Shown here: piece after piece, positions 1 through 8,771 of the stretch
Numbering within the stretch: the first letter of the stretch is position 1
Layout of the letters: every line of letters starts with the position of its first letter
Assembly: GCA_026645575.1 (NCBI GenBank)
Contig: JAPKMW010000050.1
Location: forward strand, 1 to 64,000
Reading direction: 5' to 3'
From: Caldilineaceae bacterium
Lineage (GTDB): Bacteria; Chloroflexota; Anaerolineae; Caldilineales; Caldilineaceae
DNA: 64,000 bases
Translations under genes and position numbers: made by a program
The notes under the pieces: model-generated
Told to the model about the DNA's origin: nothing
Database searches by the model: none
The model's input: the letters and a program-made list of their open reading frames with translations, nothing else

Positions 1-52
1 TGGCACGCTAGGTAACTTGGGTTCTTATTTTTGTTGATTTTTGGTCTTGACA

Positions 53-493
53 ATGGGGACCACTATACAACAAGGCAAGCAGGAAGAACATCAAAAGCTA
101 ATCCAGCGCGCCATGCAGCTTGAAACCAATGCCGCCAATCTGGTACCCGATGAAAAAGCGGCGGAACCGACCCGCTCGATCCTCTACCGCAGCGTGGCCT
201 CCTTTGCCTATCAAGCCGGTGACTACGCAGAAGCAGAACGGCTTGTCTTCAAAGGTCTGGCCGGCTATCCACCAGCGTTGATTAAAGAGCAACTGCTAGA
301 AGTACAGCAGATGATTCAGACGACGCTGGGCTATCACCAGGCTAACAACAACGGCCATCCACACCCAGAACAGCAGATCATTACTGCCGTTTATGCCAAT
401 GGCGCCTTGCACCCCACCACTTCGTTAGCGTTACACGAATCACAACTGGTTGCTATTCAAATTTTACCGGCTTTAGAAGAAGCAGTTTTGTGA
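53..493 (+). CDS. Small TPR-like protein with DUF104-like C-terminus
   Basis: This 146-residue soluble protein is not a recognised named gene. Residues about 40-90 are helical and TPR-like (alternating small and hydrophobic residues, with Y-x-A-G-D-Y-A-E-A-E). The last 40 residues, beginning ITAVYANGALHP, resemble the AF2212-like antitoxin family (DUF104), whose members typically read AVYENGVLxPLE. I chose the ATG at 53. A TTG at 41 is possible, and an in-frame stop at 35-37 limits the gene upstream. No clear ribosome binding site is visible, so the start is weak. It converges on hsdS with a 16-base gap. A fusion of a TPR hairpin with an antitoxin-like tail is my inference. Confidence 0.55.
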   Translation: MGTTIQQGKQEEHQKLIQRAMQLETNAANLVPDEKAAEPTRSILYRSVASFAYQAGDYAEAERLVFKGLAGYPPALIKEQLLEVQQMIQTTLGYHQANNNGHPHPEQQIITAVYANGALHPTTSLALHESQLVAIQILPALEEAVL

Positions 494-509
494 ACGAGCC
501 GCGTTTATG

Positions 510-1733
510 CTAATTTTCCCATGTAAATGTTTGCACCTCAATTTTTCCAGACATGAGTTTGGGCAAAAGCGTGTCGCGCAGCAACGAAAGGGCAGCCATC
601 TGATTTATGTTTGTCTCAATTTTGCTTATGAAGGGATTGGTTAATTCCTGAAATTCTTCAATGATAGACCAAGGTGGCACTACAATTGAAAAATTCTTAA
701 TATCAGGAGCACTAAGGCTTGGAAATACAGAGCCAGTTGTTTTTGTTAATAAATCTTCGATACCAGCGTTAATTGTTTGGTAGAGAAACACTTTAGCACT
801 ATTTTTTGCACGAATAGTACATACGCCACGGCCGATACAGTATGAATCATCAGCAATGACACGTCGCCCCGTTGTCGAGCCACGGACACAAAAAATTAGG
901 TCACCGCGTTCAGCCATTCTAGTGGGTTCTACCGTCCACTTTGTTTTTACAGGAAAATAGTCGCCAAATTCAACGGGGCCATTGATCAGTGGAATTCCTT
1001 CACCATTCAAATTGTAGCTGTCACCTGGGGGAGATAAACCCATGACAATTGTTGCAATTTCCTCCAACTTCCCAACCCGCCACCAAACCGGGATCAACCC
1101 CAATTCACTATCGACCAGTTCACCAGTCGCACCAGGGTAGTTGAAATCGACAAACCATTCCTTGAAGATGGCCTGTGCCATGGCTTCCAGCGTGGCGTTG
1201 GTCTGGTGGTTCAGTTCGATCTTGTCGTCCAGTGCCGAGAGGATGTCGGCAATGCGACGTTGGGTGGGTAGAGGAGGGATAGTGATTGGGAACTCAGGCA
1301 ACTCAATGAGTGGAATACGATCCACCGTACTACCATGTACAGTGCGCGCTTGAATTGTTTGCTGAAACTCTGGGGCAAGATAAGCATAGAGCATAAACTG
1401 CGGGTCAACTTTTGTTGTATCAAACCGCATTAACCCCATTCGTCTACCCAAACAGCAGCGCAATCCATCAGGGATCAACGCGGCTTCCCCCAAACGCGTT
1501 TCATAGGAAAAAACCAAATCACTTACTTGGGGTGTGACCCGTCGCGTCCACTTCACAAAATCATCTTCAGATAAATGATCGGTACTTGAAAGATCAAGTC
1601 TACCATTGACCAGATTTGATATTCCTAAATAGACCGGCCCTTCTTCAGTTTTTGTCGGTGTTGCATGTGGGCCATCGAAAATATCTGTACAAAGTGTACC
1701 CAGAGGAAATGTTTGCCAGCTAGTCGAACTCAT
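510..1733 (-). CDS. hsdS: Type I restriction-modification specificity subunit
   Basis: HsdS directs the type I methylase/nuclease complex to its bipartite DNA target. The 407-residue protein shows the two-half layout of the family: a first target-recognition domain (about 1-155) closing with PPLPTQRRIADILSALDDKI, a first conserved helical spacer, a second recognition domain (about 215-365), and a second spacer ending LLRDTLLPKLMSGKIEV. The ATG at 1733 has a GGAGG site upstream. It overlaps the end of the DUF1016 gene by 14 bases, so the two are probably translationally coupled. The second recognition domain is visibly AT-richer than the first half, as expected where recognition domains are swapped. 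The family call is firm; target specificity cannot be read from sequence. Confidence 0.93.
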   Translation of the reverse strand: MSSTSWQTFPLGTLCTDIFDGPHATPTKTEEGPVYLGISNLVNGRLDLSSTDHLSEDDFVKWTRRVTPQVSDLVFSYETRLGEAALIPDGLRCCLGRRMGLMRFDTTKVDPQFMLYAYLAPEFQQTIQARTVHGSTVDRIPLIELPEFPITIPPLPTQRRIADILSALDDKIELNHQTNATLEAMAQAIFKEWFVDFNYPGATGELVDSELGLIPVWWRVGKLEEIATIVMGLSPPGDSYNLNGEGIPLINGPVEFGDYFPVKTKWTVEPTRMAERGDLIFCVRGSTTGRRVIADDSYCIGRGVCTIRAKNSAKVFLYQTINAGIEDLLTKTTGSVFPSLSAPDIKNFSIVVPPWSIIEEFQELTNPFISKIETNINQMAALSLLRDTLLPKLMSGKIEVQTFTWEN

Positions 1734-2802
1734 GTGCAGATCCTCCGCAATTCACCTGTGAAACATCATATCCCACCCCCGCCTCCGCCAGCACCAAGCG
1801 CCGTTCGCGCTCCAACTCAGCCTTCAACTCTTCCTCGGTCGGCAAGATCAGCCGGTATTTGGCGGCAAAGAGCTGCTCGTTCCCTTTGAGCACCGAATAT
1901 TTAACTACCGTCTCATCTTTGGCCGCACAGAGGATAATGCCCACAGTGGGGTTGTCATCCGCGCCACGGCGCAGATCGTCAAACATGCGCACATACATGT
2001 CCATCTGCCCAATGTCCTGGTGGGTCAGCTTGCCGGTTTTCAGGTCAAAGAGGACAAAGCATTTGAGCAGATAGTTGTAAAAGACCAGGTCGATGTAGAA
2101 GTGGCTGGTCTCGGTGCTCATGCGGAATTGGCGACCCACAAAGGCAAAGCCCTTACCCGCTTCCAGTAGAAAGTGTTGCAGCTTTTGCACAATCGCGCGC
2201 TCCAGATCGCGCTCAGAAAGCTCCGGCGTTTCGGGGATCTGCAAAAATTCCAGCACATAGGGGTCTTTGATAAAGTCGGCGGGCTGCTGTTTGCTACCTG
2301 ATCCTTCATACGCGGCCGGCTTGGGCCCAACCTGCGTGCTGAGCAGCCGCTCGTAGTAGAACGAGTTGATGTTGCGTTCCAGTTGGCGGGTGCTCCACTG
2401 TTGCGTACCGGCTTCGGTGATGTAGTACTCGCGGGCCGTGGGGTTGTCTACCCGCATGATCAGCCGATAGTGGGTCCAGGTCAATTGGCTACGCGCCGCG
2501 TAGCCTTTTTGAAAGTCGGGAAAGGTCAAGTAAAACTGGCGAAAGTTTTTCAGATTGGCAATGGCAAAGCCCTTACCAAACTCTTGGGAGAGCGCCTTGG
2601 AAAGCTCTTTGATCAGAAATGCGCCATAGTCGGCGCGATCTTGCCCCTGCTGTTCTTCTTCCACAATACGCTTGCCGATCTGCCAATAGGCTTCGATCAT
2701 GGCCGTGTTGACTGCGGCATAGGCTTGTTGGCGCGCTTGGGCCAGGATGGCGCGCACCTCGGCAAAGAAGTGAGCGGCGTGTATCGACAGATCAGAACTC
2801 AT
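1720..2802 (-). CDS. yhcG: DUF1016/YhcG-family PD-(D/E)XK nuclease
   Basis: This 360-residue protein belongs to the DUF1016 (YhcG) family, predicted PD-(D/E)XK nucleases often found near type I restriction systems. The N-terminal part (about 10-150) has the family hallmarks [14 protein letters not shown] and SWTHYRLL-like [16 protein letters not shown]. The C-terminal nuclease part shows [10 protein letters not shown] followed by [11 protein letters not shown], the likely catalytic D...DxK. I chose the ATG at 2802 (MSSDLS) rather than an upstream in-frame start because it overlaps the hsdM stop by only 11 bases. It is embedded between hsdM and hsdS, overlapping both, which implies one transcript and a joint role. 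Its biochemical function in this setting is not known. Confidence 0.88.
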   Translation of the reverse strand: MSSDLSIHAAHFFAEVRAILAQARQQAYAAVNTAMIEAYWQIGKRIVEEEQQGQDRADYGAFLIKELSKALSQEFGKGFAIANLKNFRQFYLTFPDFQKGYAARSQLTWTHYRLIMRVDNPTAREYYITEAGTQQWSTRQLERNINSFYYERLLSTQVGPKPAAYEGSGSKQQPADFIKDPYVLEFLQIPETPELSERDLERAIVQKLQHFLLEAGKGFAFVGRQFRMSTETSHFYIDLVFYNYLLKCFVLFDLKTGKLTHQDIGQMDMYVRMFDDLRRGADDNPTVGIILCAAKDETVVKYSVLKGNEQLFAAKYRLILPTEEELKAELERERRLVLAEAGVGYDVSQVNCGGSAHEFD

Positions 2803-4480
2803 AGCCAATCCCCCGTAAATTCGCCCGAATCTTCGCTTCCAACTCGGCGCCTTTGGCAAATTGGGCGGCCAGCTTTTCGGTCAACGCCGTCATCTTCTCT
2901 TCAAAGGGGATGCCGTCGTCAGCTTCGGCCTCTGTCCCCACATAGCGCCCCGGCATCAGCACATAGTTGTTGGCGCGCACTTCGTCCAGGGTTGCCGCTT
3001 TGCAGAAGCCGGGAATGTCCTGGTAGGGGCCGCCGCTGGCATCGTTGCCTTCGACGGGTTCGGCAAGCTCACCGCAAGCAGGCTCAGGCAACGATGCCAG
3101 CGGCTGTCCGGTCGCGTAGGCGGAGGCGGAGGCTGAGCTTGTCGAAGCCGAAGCCCGCCAGGCGTGGTAGGTGTCGGCAATTTTGGCAATGTCGGCAGTG
3201 GTCAGTTCGCGGTTGCGGCGGCTGATCATGACGCCGAGATTGCGGGCGTCGATAAAGAGGATCTCATTGGAGCGGTCGCGCCCTTCGACAAGCTCAGGGT
3301 GCGGCGTAGCGGAGGCTGAGCCTGTCGAAGCCGAAGCCGAAGCCCGGTTGCGTGCCAGGAACCAGAGACAGGCCGGGATCATGGTGTTGTAAAAGAGTTG
3401 GGCGGGCAGGGCAACCATACAATCCACCACGCCATCCTCGATCATCTTTTGCCGGATCGCCCCTTCGCCGCCCGTGTTGCTGTTCATGCTGCCGTTGGCC
3501 AAGACAATGCCAGCCGTACCGTTGGGGCTGAGTTTGTGGACAAAGTGTTGGAGCCAGGCATAGTTGGCATTGCCGACTGGCGGCGCGCCATACTTCTTCC
3601 AGCGAATATCCTCGCGCAGGTGCTCGCCGCTCCAGTCGCTCACATTGAAGGGCGGGTTGGCAAGGATAAAATCGGCCTTCAAGTCGGGGTGTTTGTCATC
3701 CAGCAAGGTGTCGCCCAGTTCCAGCTTGGCATCAATGCCCCGAATCGCCAGATTCATCCTGGCCAGCCGCAACGTTGTCGGGTTCGATTCCTGCCCAAAG
3801 ATCGAGAGATTTTTGATATTGCCCTGGTGTTCCTCAACAAAGCGTTCACTCTGCACAAACATGCCGCCGCTGCCGCAACAGCCGTCATAGACCCGCCCGG
3901 CGTAGGGTTCCAACATGGCGACCAAGAGCTTGACAATACTCTGGGGCGTGTAGAACTGGCCACCCTTTTTGCCTTCGGCGTCGGCAAATTGGCCCAGGAA
4001 ATATTCGTAGACCCGCCCCAGCAGATCCTGCGCCTGATGGCCGGCCTGGTTAAAGCCGATGGTGCCAATCAGGTCGATGAGTTCACCCAGCCGCTGTTTG
4101 TTCAATTCCGGGTCAGCGTACAGTTTGGGCAACACGCCTTTGAGCGAGGCGTTGCGCCGCTCAATATCGTCCATGGCGTCATCGATCAGCTTGCCGATCT
4201 CTGGTTGCTTGGCGCGATCTTGCAAGTAGGACCAGCGCGCCTTTTCCGGCACAAAGAAGATGTTGTAGGCCAGGTATTCGTCGGGGTCTTCGGGATCGGC
4301 GCCGGCAAATTCGCCCTCCCCGACAGCCAGTTTGTTATGCAGATCAGCAAAGGCATCGGAGATATACTTGAGAAAGATAAGGCCCAAGACCACATGCTTG
4401 TATTCGGCTGCGTCCATGTTGGAACGGAGCTTGTCGGCTGCCGCCCAGAGGGTCTTTTCCAGTTCGTTGCTTTCCGCCAC
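2792..4480 (-). CDS. hsdM: Type I restriction-modification methyltransferase subunit
   Basis: HsdM is the N6-adenine methyltransferase subunit of a type I system. The 562-residue protein has the N-terminal helical domain ([17 protein letters not shown]), SAM motif I as [12 protein letters not shown] (about 199-210) and the catalytic NPPF motif in [12 protein letters not shown] (about 274-285), then ACLWFLARN and LFIDARNLG. It starts at a GTG (4480) with AGGAGA upstream. Two low-complexity inserts rich in Ala-Ser and containing PELVEGR and GELAEPVEG (about residues 383-399 and 443-483) are translated palindromic DNA repeats. They fall between conserved blocks and keep frame. No hsdR lies next to it in the window. 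The enzyme is probably active, but the inserts make that less certain. Confidence 0.93.
   Translation of the reverse strand: MAESNELEKTLWAAADKLRSNMDAAEYKHVVLGLIFLKYISDAFADLHNKLAVGEGEFAGADPEDPDEYLAYNIFFVPEKARWSYLQDRAKQPEIGKLIDDAMDDIERRNASLKGVLPKLYADPELNKQRLGELIDLIGTIGFNQAGHQAQDLLGRVYEYFLGQFADAEGKKGGQFYTPQSIVKLLVAMLEPYAGRVYDGCCGSGGMFVQSERFVEEHQGNIKNLSIFGQESNPTTLRLARMNLAIRGIDAKLELGDTLLDDKHPDLKADFILANPPFNVSDWSGEHLREDIRWKKYGAPPVGNANYAWLQHFVHKLSPNGTAGIVLANGSMNSNTGGEGAIRQKMIEDGVVDCMVALPAQLFYNTMIPACLWFLARNRASASASTGSASATPHPELVEGRDRSNEILFIDARNLGVMISRRNRELTTADIAKIADTYHAWRASASTSSASASAYATGQPLASLPEPACGELAEPVEGNDASGGPYQDIPGFCKAATLDEVRANNYVLMPGRYVGTEAEADDGIPFEEKMTALTEKLAAQFAKGAELEAKIRANLRGIGYEF
3032..3153. 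repeat. Palindromic repeat inserted in frame in hsdM (copy 1)
   Basis: A perfect 19-base inverted repeat (3032-3050 with 3086-3104) encloses a TTCGACGGGTTCGG segment. A further CTGAGCTTGTCGAAGCC arm follows at about 3133-3149. The CTTCGACAAGCTCAG-type core is the same as in the second hsdM insert. The DNA is translated in frame in HsdM. Confidence 0.8.
3283..3330. repeat. Palindromic repeat inserted in frame in hsdM (copy 2)
   Basis: Arms CTTCGACAAGCTCAG (3283-3297) and CTGAGCCTGTCGAAG (3316-3330) pair at 14 of 15 positions around an 18-base loop. Translated in HsdM, it adds an Ala-Ser-rich stretch with PHPELVEGR between FLARN and NEILFIDAR. The same TTCGACAGGCTCA core also occurs in the loop of the palindrome at 10123-10165. 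Confidence 0.85.
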
Positions 4481-4627
4481 GATAGATCTCCTGTTGATTT
4501 CTTTTGCTTGTTTCAGCCAGCCAAGCGTGGGTGCGGTTGAGGTACATCATTATACCTGGCATGTTCATAGTACACCATTTTAAGCCAGTCAAAGCTTACA
4601 ATCGTGCAAGCCCCGTAAAATATGATG

Positions 4628-4707
4628 AACCCGTCCCATCGGGACGCTTGAGTTTAGGCGGAGAAAATGATGATACCCTAAACTCAGGCGCCCCGATGGG
4701 ACGGGTT
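4628..4707. repeat. 80-bp palindromic repeat, family A copy 1
   Basis: Left arm 4628-4658 and right arm 4677-4707 (31 bases each) pair at 29 positions around an 18-base loop. The arm starts AACCCGTCCCATCGGGAC and ends TTGAGTTTAGG. Two relatives lie at 60153-60239 and 60817-60900. It fills most of the 274-base gap between hsdM and the MFS gene; nothing else is visible there. Confidence 0.9.
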
Positions 4708-4754
4708 CGCGGATCAAACCTGATTTGACAAAACGTGCCTAAGTCTATTTCCAC

Positions 4755-6008
4755 TCAAGACACCGACCGCTGCGCCCGGCTCCCTAGTACCGCCGGACTC
4801 CGCCGCATCCCCCAGATAACCAGCACGCCAATCAAACTCAACCCGGCGGCGAGGAGGAAGAGCCGTTGATAGCCCCACTGCGCGGCAAAGCGACCGCCCA
4901 GCAGACTGGTTGACGCAAAGGTAAGACTCATCGCCATCGAGACAATGCCATAGGCCACCGAGCGCCAGCGCGCCTCAACCAGTTCCATTTGGAAGACTTG
5001 CAGCGCCGGCATCCACATGGCCGAGAGCGCCATAATGCCCAGGCCACCAATGGTGACGCCGGACCAATGGGGCAACAGCGCCAGCGGCAGCAGACTGAGC
5101 GCCGAGGCCAGATTGGTGGCCGTCATCAGCCCCGCATGGCCGTGACGGGCGGAAAGCCGCGGGGCAAACAAAGGCGCCAACACCGCAGCAAATTGACCAA
5201 CGCCCATAATCAGACCGATGATGGCCGGCGTCAACTGGAGATCGCTGTCCATATAAGCGCTGCAAAAGGTCTGACAGACGGCGATCCCCACCTGGGCAAA
5301 GTAGACATGAAAGACGAGCAGGGTGATGGTGAGCACGGGGAAGCCAACGGCGGTCTGCTCCTGGGTGGTGACCGCGCTTTGGGCGGTGGGTCGCACCAAA
5401 AAGAGCGGAATCAGGGCAAAGAGGCCCAGCACCGCTGCCACCCACAAACTCAAGCGATAGGGATCAGGCTGCTCGATCGAATAGCCAAAGAGCGCGCCAA
5501 AGAGCGTGGGCAAAAGGCCGGCCACAATCGCGCCGGTAAAGGAGCCAAAGCCGCGCATCATGCTGTTGAGGGCATAGGCGCTGCTACGATTCTGCATCGT
5601 CGTCGCACCCATCAAGGCCGGCACCAGATTGATGTTAAAGAGCGACCAACCGCCGGAGGTGAGCGCCTGGGTGATGATCGGCCAGGTGTTGTGCCAACGA
5701 TCGGGCAGAAACTCGACCAGGGGTAAGGCCGCCATGCCGATGATGGTAATGATGCCGCCGACAAACATTGCCTTGCGCGTGCCAAAGTAGCTGCCGGCGG
5801 CGCCGCTGGGCAGGCTCATCGCCATATAGGAGATGGCCCCGGTGGCGCCGAAGAGGCCCAGGTATTCCAGACCATAGCCAAGCCGAAGGATGTAGAGGGT
5901 CTTCGACAATATCTGAATCCCCATGAAACTAAGGGAAAAGATGCCGGTGGCCGCCGCCAGCAACAGGTTATCACGGGAAAAGCGCGCTTGTGAAAATTGA
6001 GCGAACAT
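4755..6008 (-). CDS. Major facilitator superfamily transporter
   Basis: This 417-residue integral membrane protein has about twelve hydrophobic segments arranged as two six-helix halves joined by a loop near residue 200 (RPTAQSAVTTQEQ). Loop 2-3 carries GSYFGTRKAMFVGG, a variant of the MFS signature GxxxDRxGRR. The second half has the related APRLSARHGHAGLM. MFS proteins move small solutes by ion coupling or uniport. The substrate is unknown, and the lack of strongly diagnostic residues means it could be a sugar or drug carrier. Its start at 6008 is the only well-placed ATG. It stands alone between a repeat-filled gap and the small RHH gene. Confidence 0.88.
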   Translation of the reverse strand: MFAQFSQARFSRDNLLLAAATGIFSLSFMGIQILSKTLYILRLGYGLEYLGLFGATGAISYMAMSLPSGAAGSYFGTRKAMFVGGIITIIGMAALPLVEFLPDRWHNTWPIITQALTSGGWSLFNINLVPALMGATTMQNRSSAYALNSMMRGFGSFTGAIVAGLLPTLFGALFGYSIEQPDPYRLSLWVAAVLGLFALIPLFLVRPTAQSAVTTQEQTAVGFPVLTITLLVFHVYFAQVGIAVCQTFCSAYMDSDLQLTPAIIGLIMGVGQFAAVLAPLFAPRLSARHGHAGLMTATNLASALSLLPLALLPHWSGVTIGGLGIMALSAMWMPALQVFQMELVEARWRSVAYGIVSMAMSLTFASTSLLGGRFAAQWGYQRLFLLAAGLSLIGVLVIWGMRRSPAVLGSRAQRSVS

Positions 6009-6060
6009 GATCGAGTCTTCAACTCGCTAGGATTTTTGAGTGATGATAGGAAATTACCAC

Positions 6061-6444
6061 TTAGGCTACCATATGCTCCGGCAAGTCTAGCCGTTCGTCA
6101 ATCCATTCGCGCAACAAGGCGCTGATCGACTTGCCGGCAGCTAGCGCTTCCGCCCGCAGCACGTTGCGCAGATCCGGCGGCAGATGCACAGTTGCGGTTG
6201 CCGTTGCCTGCCCCTTTACATCAGGGATGAACGGTTCAAAATAATCGACAGGATACAAGTACCCTTCCTCGCTGCCCGGCTCATTCGGAAATTCGCCCCG
6301 AATACGCACCATGCCTTCCATGTCAGTTGCCGGGTTAAAGGGCAACACTTTGTAGACAGCGCCGATTTTTAGCTCAATAAAACTATCAGCCAAATCGTCT
6401 TGAAAATAAGTGTCATTTTTGACACACTTTACATATTGTGTCAT
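6061..6444 (-). CDS. Small protein with C-terminal ribbon-helix-helix domain
   Basis: This 127-residue protein has an N-terminal beta-rich part (MTQYVKCVKND... YKVLPFNP) with no recognised family. Its C-terminal domain of about 40 residues has the ribbon-helix-helix pattern ATVHLPPDLRNVLRAEALAAG, followed by SISALLREWIDERL. RHH domains of this type bind DNA as dimers and often serve as antitoxins or autorepressors. I moved the start to the ATG at 6444 because GGGAGGTGA lies just upstream; an in-frame start at 6480 lacks this. It lies 66 bases after a small 81-residue gene on the same strand, a spacing that suggests a two-gene operon. A toxin-antitoxin role is possible but not shown. Confidence 0.65.
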   Translation of the reverse strand: MTQYVKCVKNDTYFQDDLADSFIELKIGAVYKVLPFNPATDMEGMVRIRGEFPNEPGSEEGYLYPVDYFEPFIPDVKGQATATATVHLPPDLRNVLRAEALAAGKSISALLREWIDERLDLPEHMVA

Positions 6445-6510
6445 TGTCACCTCCCATTTAGCGGAAAAGTCATTATCCATCTATTACCCCGATGGTAAAA
6501 CAACTTACGC

Positions 6511-6756
6511 CTACCGCTTAATTTCACGAACCACTTTTTCGTCAACTTTGCCGATGCCATGCGCCTCAAACCAGTGTATCTCAGCAAAGGCGACACGCCC
6601 GTCCCGATAGCGCACCCATGCTTTACCTTTATGTTTTCGCCATGCACCGTAACCGAAAGTTTCATTGAGCCATTGTCGAATATGTACACCAGGGCCACGA
6701 GCAATCCGTTCGTAATCGCTAATTTCGCTGATGATTTCAAAATTACGACGCGCCAT
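6511..6756 (-). CDS. Small basic protein of unknown function
   Basis: This 81-residue basic protein reads MARRNFEIISEISDYERIA and ends FAEIHWFEAHGIGKVDEKVV. I do not recognise a characterised family, but the RDGRVAFAEIHWFEAHGIG segment has the look of a conserved small-protein core (beta strand, then EIHWxEAHGIG). It precedes the ribbon-helix-helix gene on the same strand, and the pair has the size and order of some toxin-antitoxin modules. The ATG at 6756 is the first in frame. No signal peptide or membrane segment is present. Confidence 0.6.
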   Translation of the reverse strand: MARRNFEIISEISDYERIARGPGVHIRQWLNETFGYGAWRKHKGKAWVRYRDGRVAFAEIHWFEAHGIGKVDEKVVREIKR

Positions 6757-6796
6757 TCATTCTACATTCTTTTTTATGATTATTGAAGTAAGCTTA

Positions 6797-7699
6797 TTAA
6801 AATGCAGCCACAAGAAAGCCAATCGCCAGCAGCAAACTAAAAACCAGACTCAACCGCGCTGTGCCGGCCAGCGTCGCATTAAGCGCCTTGCCTTGCGTCG
6901 TGAAGACAGCGCGCAGGAGGGGCAACGCCAGCGGCAACGAGAGCCAGGGCAGCAGCACCCAAATGCTTTGACTTTGACCGAGCCAGAGCCACAGTGGCGT
7001 CAGATAGGCAAACACGAGCAGCAGCAGGTATTCAAGCTGCGTCCCCTGTCGGCCCAGGCGGACGGCCAGGGTGCGTTTGTTGGCGCGGCGGTCAGTGTCG
7101 ATGTCGCGCAGGTTGTTGACGACGAGAATGGCGGTGATAAGCAGACCGGGCGGCACCGCCGCCCAGATCACGGTCGCCGGCAAGGTGTGGGCTTGCACAT
7201 AGTAGGAGCCGCAAACGGCCACCAGCCCAAAGAAGATAAAGACAAAGAGATCACCCAGGCCATAGTAGCCAAAGGGAAAGGGGCCACCGGTGTAGGCAAT
7301 GGCCGCCAGCAGCGCCGCCAAGCCGGCAATGAAAATCGGCCAGCCACCTTCCCAGACGAGGTACAGGCCGATGAGGGCCGCCGCGCCAAAGATGACCACC
7401 ATGCCCCAGCGCATGGCGTCCGGCGTCAGCAGACCAGCCGAGGTGACGCGCGTTGGCCCCAGGCGGTCGCTGGTGTCGGCGCCCTTGAAGAAGTCAAAGT
7501 AGTCGTTGGCAAAGTTGCTGCCAATTTGGAGCAAGAGGGCGCAGAGTAAGGAAGCCAGCGCCGGCCCGACCTGAAAGAGGCCATCCGCAATTGCCAAGGC
7601 TATCCCTACCAAAATCGGACCGACGGCAGCCGGCAGCGTTTTGGGACGTGCGGCTAGGATCCAGGCTTGTTGCGCGGAAATGGACGGTGATGCGTTCAT
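6797..7699 (-). CDS. menA: 1,4-dihydroxy-2-naphthoate polyprenyltransferase
   Basis: MenA attaches a polyprenyl chain to 1,4-dihydroxy-2-naphthoate at the membrane, the step that makes demethylmenaquinone. The 300-residue protein starts with the family pattern [20 protein letters not shown]. The first Asp-rich motif is NDYFDFFKG (about 65-73) followed by [13 protein letters not shown]. The second is [20 protein letters not shown], typical of MenA and the UbiA superfamily. About eight hydrophobic segments follow the UbiA fold. An AAGG precedes the ATG at 7699. Its presence implies menaquinone-based respiration. No other men gene is in the window. Confidence 0.92.
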   Translation of the reverse strand: MNASPSISAQQAWILAARPKTLPAAVGPILVGIALAIADGLFQVGPALASLLCALLLQIGSNFANDYFDFFKGADTSDRLGPTRVTSAGLLTPDAMRWGMVVIFGAAALIGLYLVWEGGWPIFIAGLAALLAAIAYTGGPFPFGYYGLGDLFVFIFFGLVAVCGSYYVQAHTLPATVIWAAVPPGLLITAILVVNNLRDIDTDRRANKRTLAVRLGRQGTQLEYLLLLVFAYLTPLWLWLGQSQSIWVLLPWLSLPLALPLLRAVFTTQGKALNATLAGTARLSLVFSLLLAIGFLVAAF

Positions 7700-7734
7700 G
7701 TATTGCCTTTACCTTCATGGTTGCCCCACCCCAA

Positions 7735-7815
7735 CCGGTTTCAACCAGTTGCTGCTACAGAAAACCCGCTTAAGCGGGTTTGGGATACCAGGCGATGGTT
7801 TCAACCATTGCAGCA
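7735..7815. repeat. Intergenic palindrome flanked by GGTTTCAACC direct repeats
   Basis: A perfect 20-base palindrome, AAACCCGCTTAAGCGGGTTT (7762-7781), sits between two copies of GGTTTCAACCA (from 7737 and 7797). Each copy is followed by a TTGCTGC/TTGCAGC variant. It lies between menA and the HEAT-like gene and could work as a transcript terminator or as a mobile repeat unit. Confidence 0.7.
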
Positions 7816-7823
7816 GAAAAGGA

Positions 7824-8771
7824 CTAGAGTAGGGTCGATTGCTCAACAAAACGCGCTACGGTCGGGTCATGATCCGCAGTCAACGCCAGCGCTTCGCGGA
7901 GGATGGCGGCTTTGGCTTTGGGTAGACCGACTTTGGACGCGTCAAGCAATAATTGTACCACAGCCGGCTTGCCACTTGTCACCATCGTCACCGTCAGATA
8001 ACGATATGCGTCCAGGTGTTGGCTCTGTTGGAGAAAATTGGTAAGGAAGCTCTGGCCCTGAACACCAGCGCGATGGTTGAGCAGCAGGTCAAACAGCCCC
8101 ACCAACATAACTTCATGCTTGGATTCGCCATAGCGGGTAAGGATGCCGGGCAACAGATCCGGGCGCAAATGGACCAGATTGCTCAGGCAGGTGGAAACCA
8201 CTTCGGGCAACGTATGGGCGCCATCCTGCATGACGTAGAAATAGAGGGCAGTCGTCTCGCTTTGCGCGGCCAGCACTTTGGCGGCAGTCAGGGCCGGCTC
8301 GGCGGACATGGGGTCAGTGTGTTCATTAGCTAAGAGGCGCACGGCATGATAGCGCGCCAGTTCATCTTCCACCTCGACCAGCGCCAGCAGCGCCGCCGAT
8401 CGCAGCATGGCTCCTTCTTCCCTGAATTGAGGCGGCGGAAAGACAAAGGTTTCCGCCGCTTGCGCCAGAAACGGGGCATCGGCCGGCAGCACGATTTCCC
8501 GCAGGGCGCGCAAGATGGCTGCGCGCAGATAGGCGGCGGGATCGAGCTTTGGGCCGTTGGTGCTGTAGTGGGTATAGAGATCAAGGAGCGCCCCTCTTGC
8601 CGGCGACCAGGGTTGACGGGTGAGGGTTTGCAACGCCGCCAGCACCACCTCGAAGCCATTGCGCGCCTGGAGCAAGGTGACAGCGTAATCCGCTTGCGCT
8701 TGGGGATCACCGGCCAAGGCGCGCAACTGTTGCACTTGGGCCGCTTGGGCCGTCTCTTTCTTTTTAGCCAT
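7824..8771 (-). CDS. HEAT-repeat-like protein of unknown function
   Basis: This 315-residue soluble protein is almost wholly helical, with repeating pairs such as AALQTLTRQPWSPARGALLDLY and LRSAALLALVEVEDELARYHAV. These are typical of HEAT/armadillo solenoids that bind other proteins. It begins MAKKKETAQAAQVQQLRALAGD and has no signal peptide, membrane segment or catalytic motif I can see. It overlaps the end of the SRAP gene by 8 bases, so the two are very likely cotranscribed and coupled. This places it in a possible DNA-damage context, but that link is an inference. Confidence 0.7.
   Translation of the reverse strand: MAKKKETAQAAQVQQLRALAGDPQAQADYAVTLLQARNGFEVVLAALQTLTRQPWSPARGALLDLYTHYSTNGPKLDPAAYLRAAILRALREIVLPADAPFLAQAAETFVFPPPQFREEGAMLRSAALLALVEVEDELARYHAVRLLANEHTDPMSAEPALTAAKVLAAQSETTALYFYVMQDGAHTLPEVVSTCLSNLVHLRPDLLPGILTRYGESKHEVMLVGLFDLLLNHRAGVQGQSFLTNFLQQSQHLDAYRYLTVTMVTSGKPAVVQLLLDASKVGLPKAKAAILREALALTADHDPTVARFVEQSTLL

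Noticed and set aside
3398..4540. Long open frame (380 codons) on the plus strand opposite hsdM
   Set aside because: It is antisense to a strongly conserved HsdM with SAM and NPPF motifs; the product has no domain and reflects codon bias.
6731..7549. 272-codon plus-strand frame opposite menA
   Set aside because: Gln/Arg-rich shadow of a membrane-protein gene; menA motifs on the other strand are clear.
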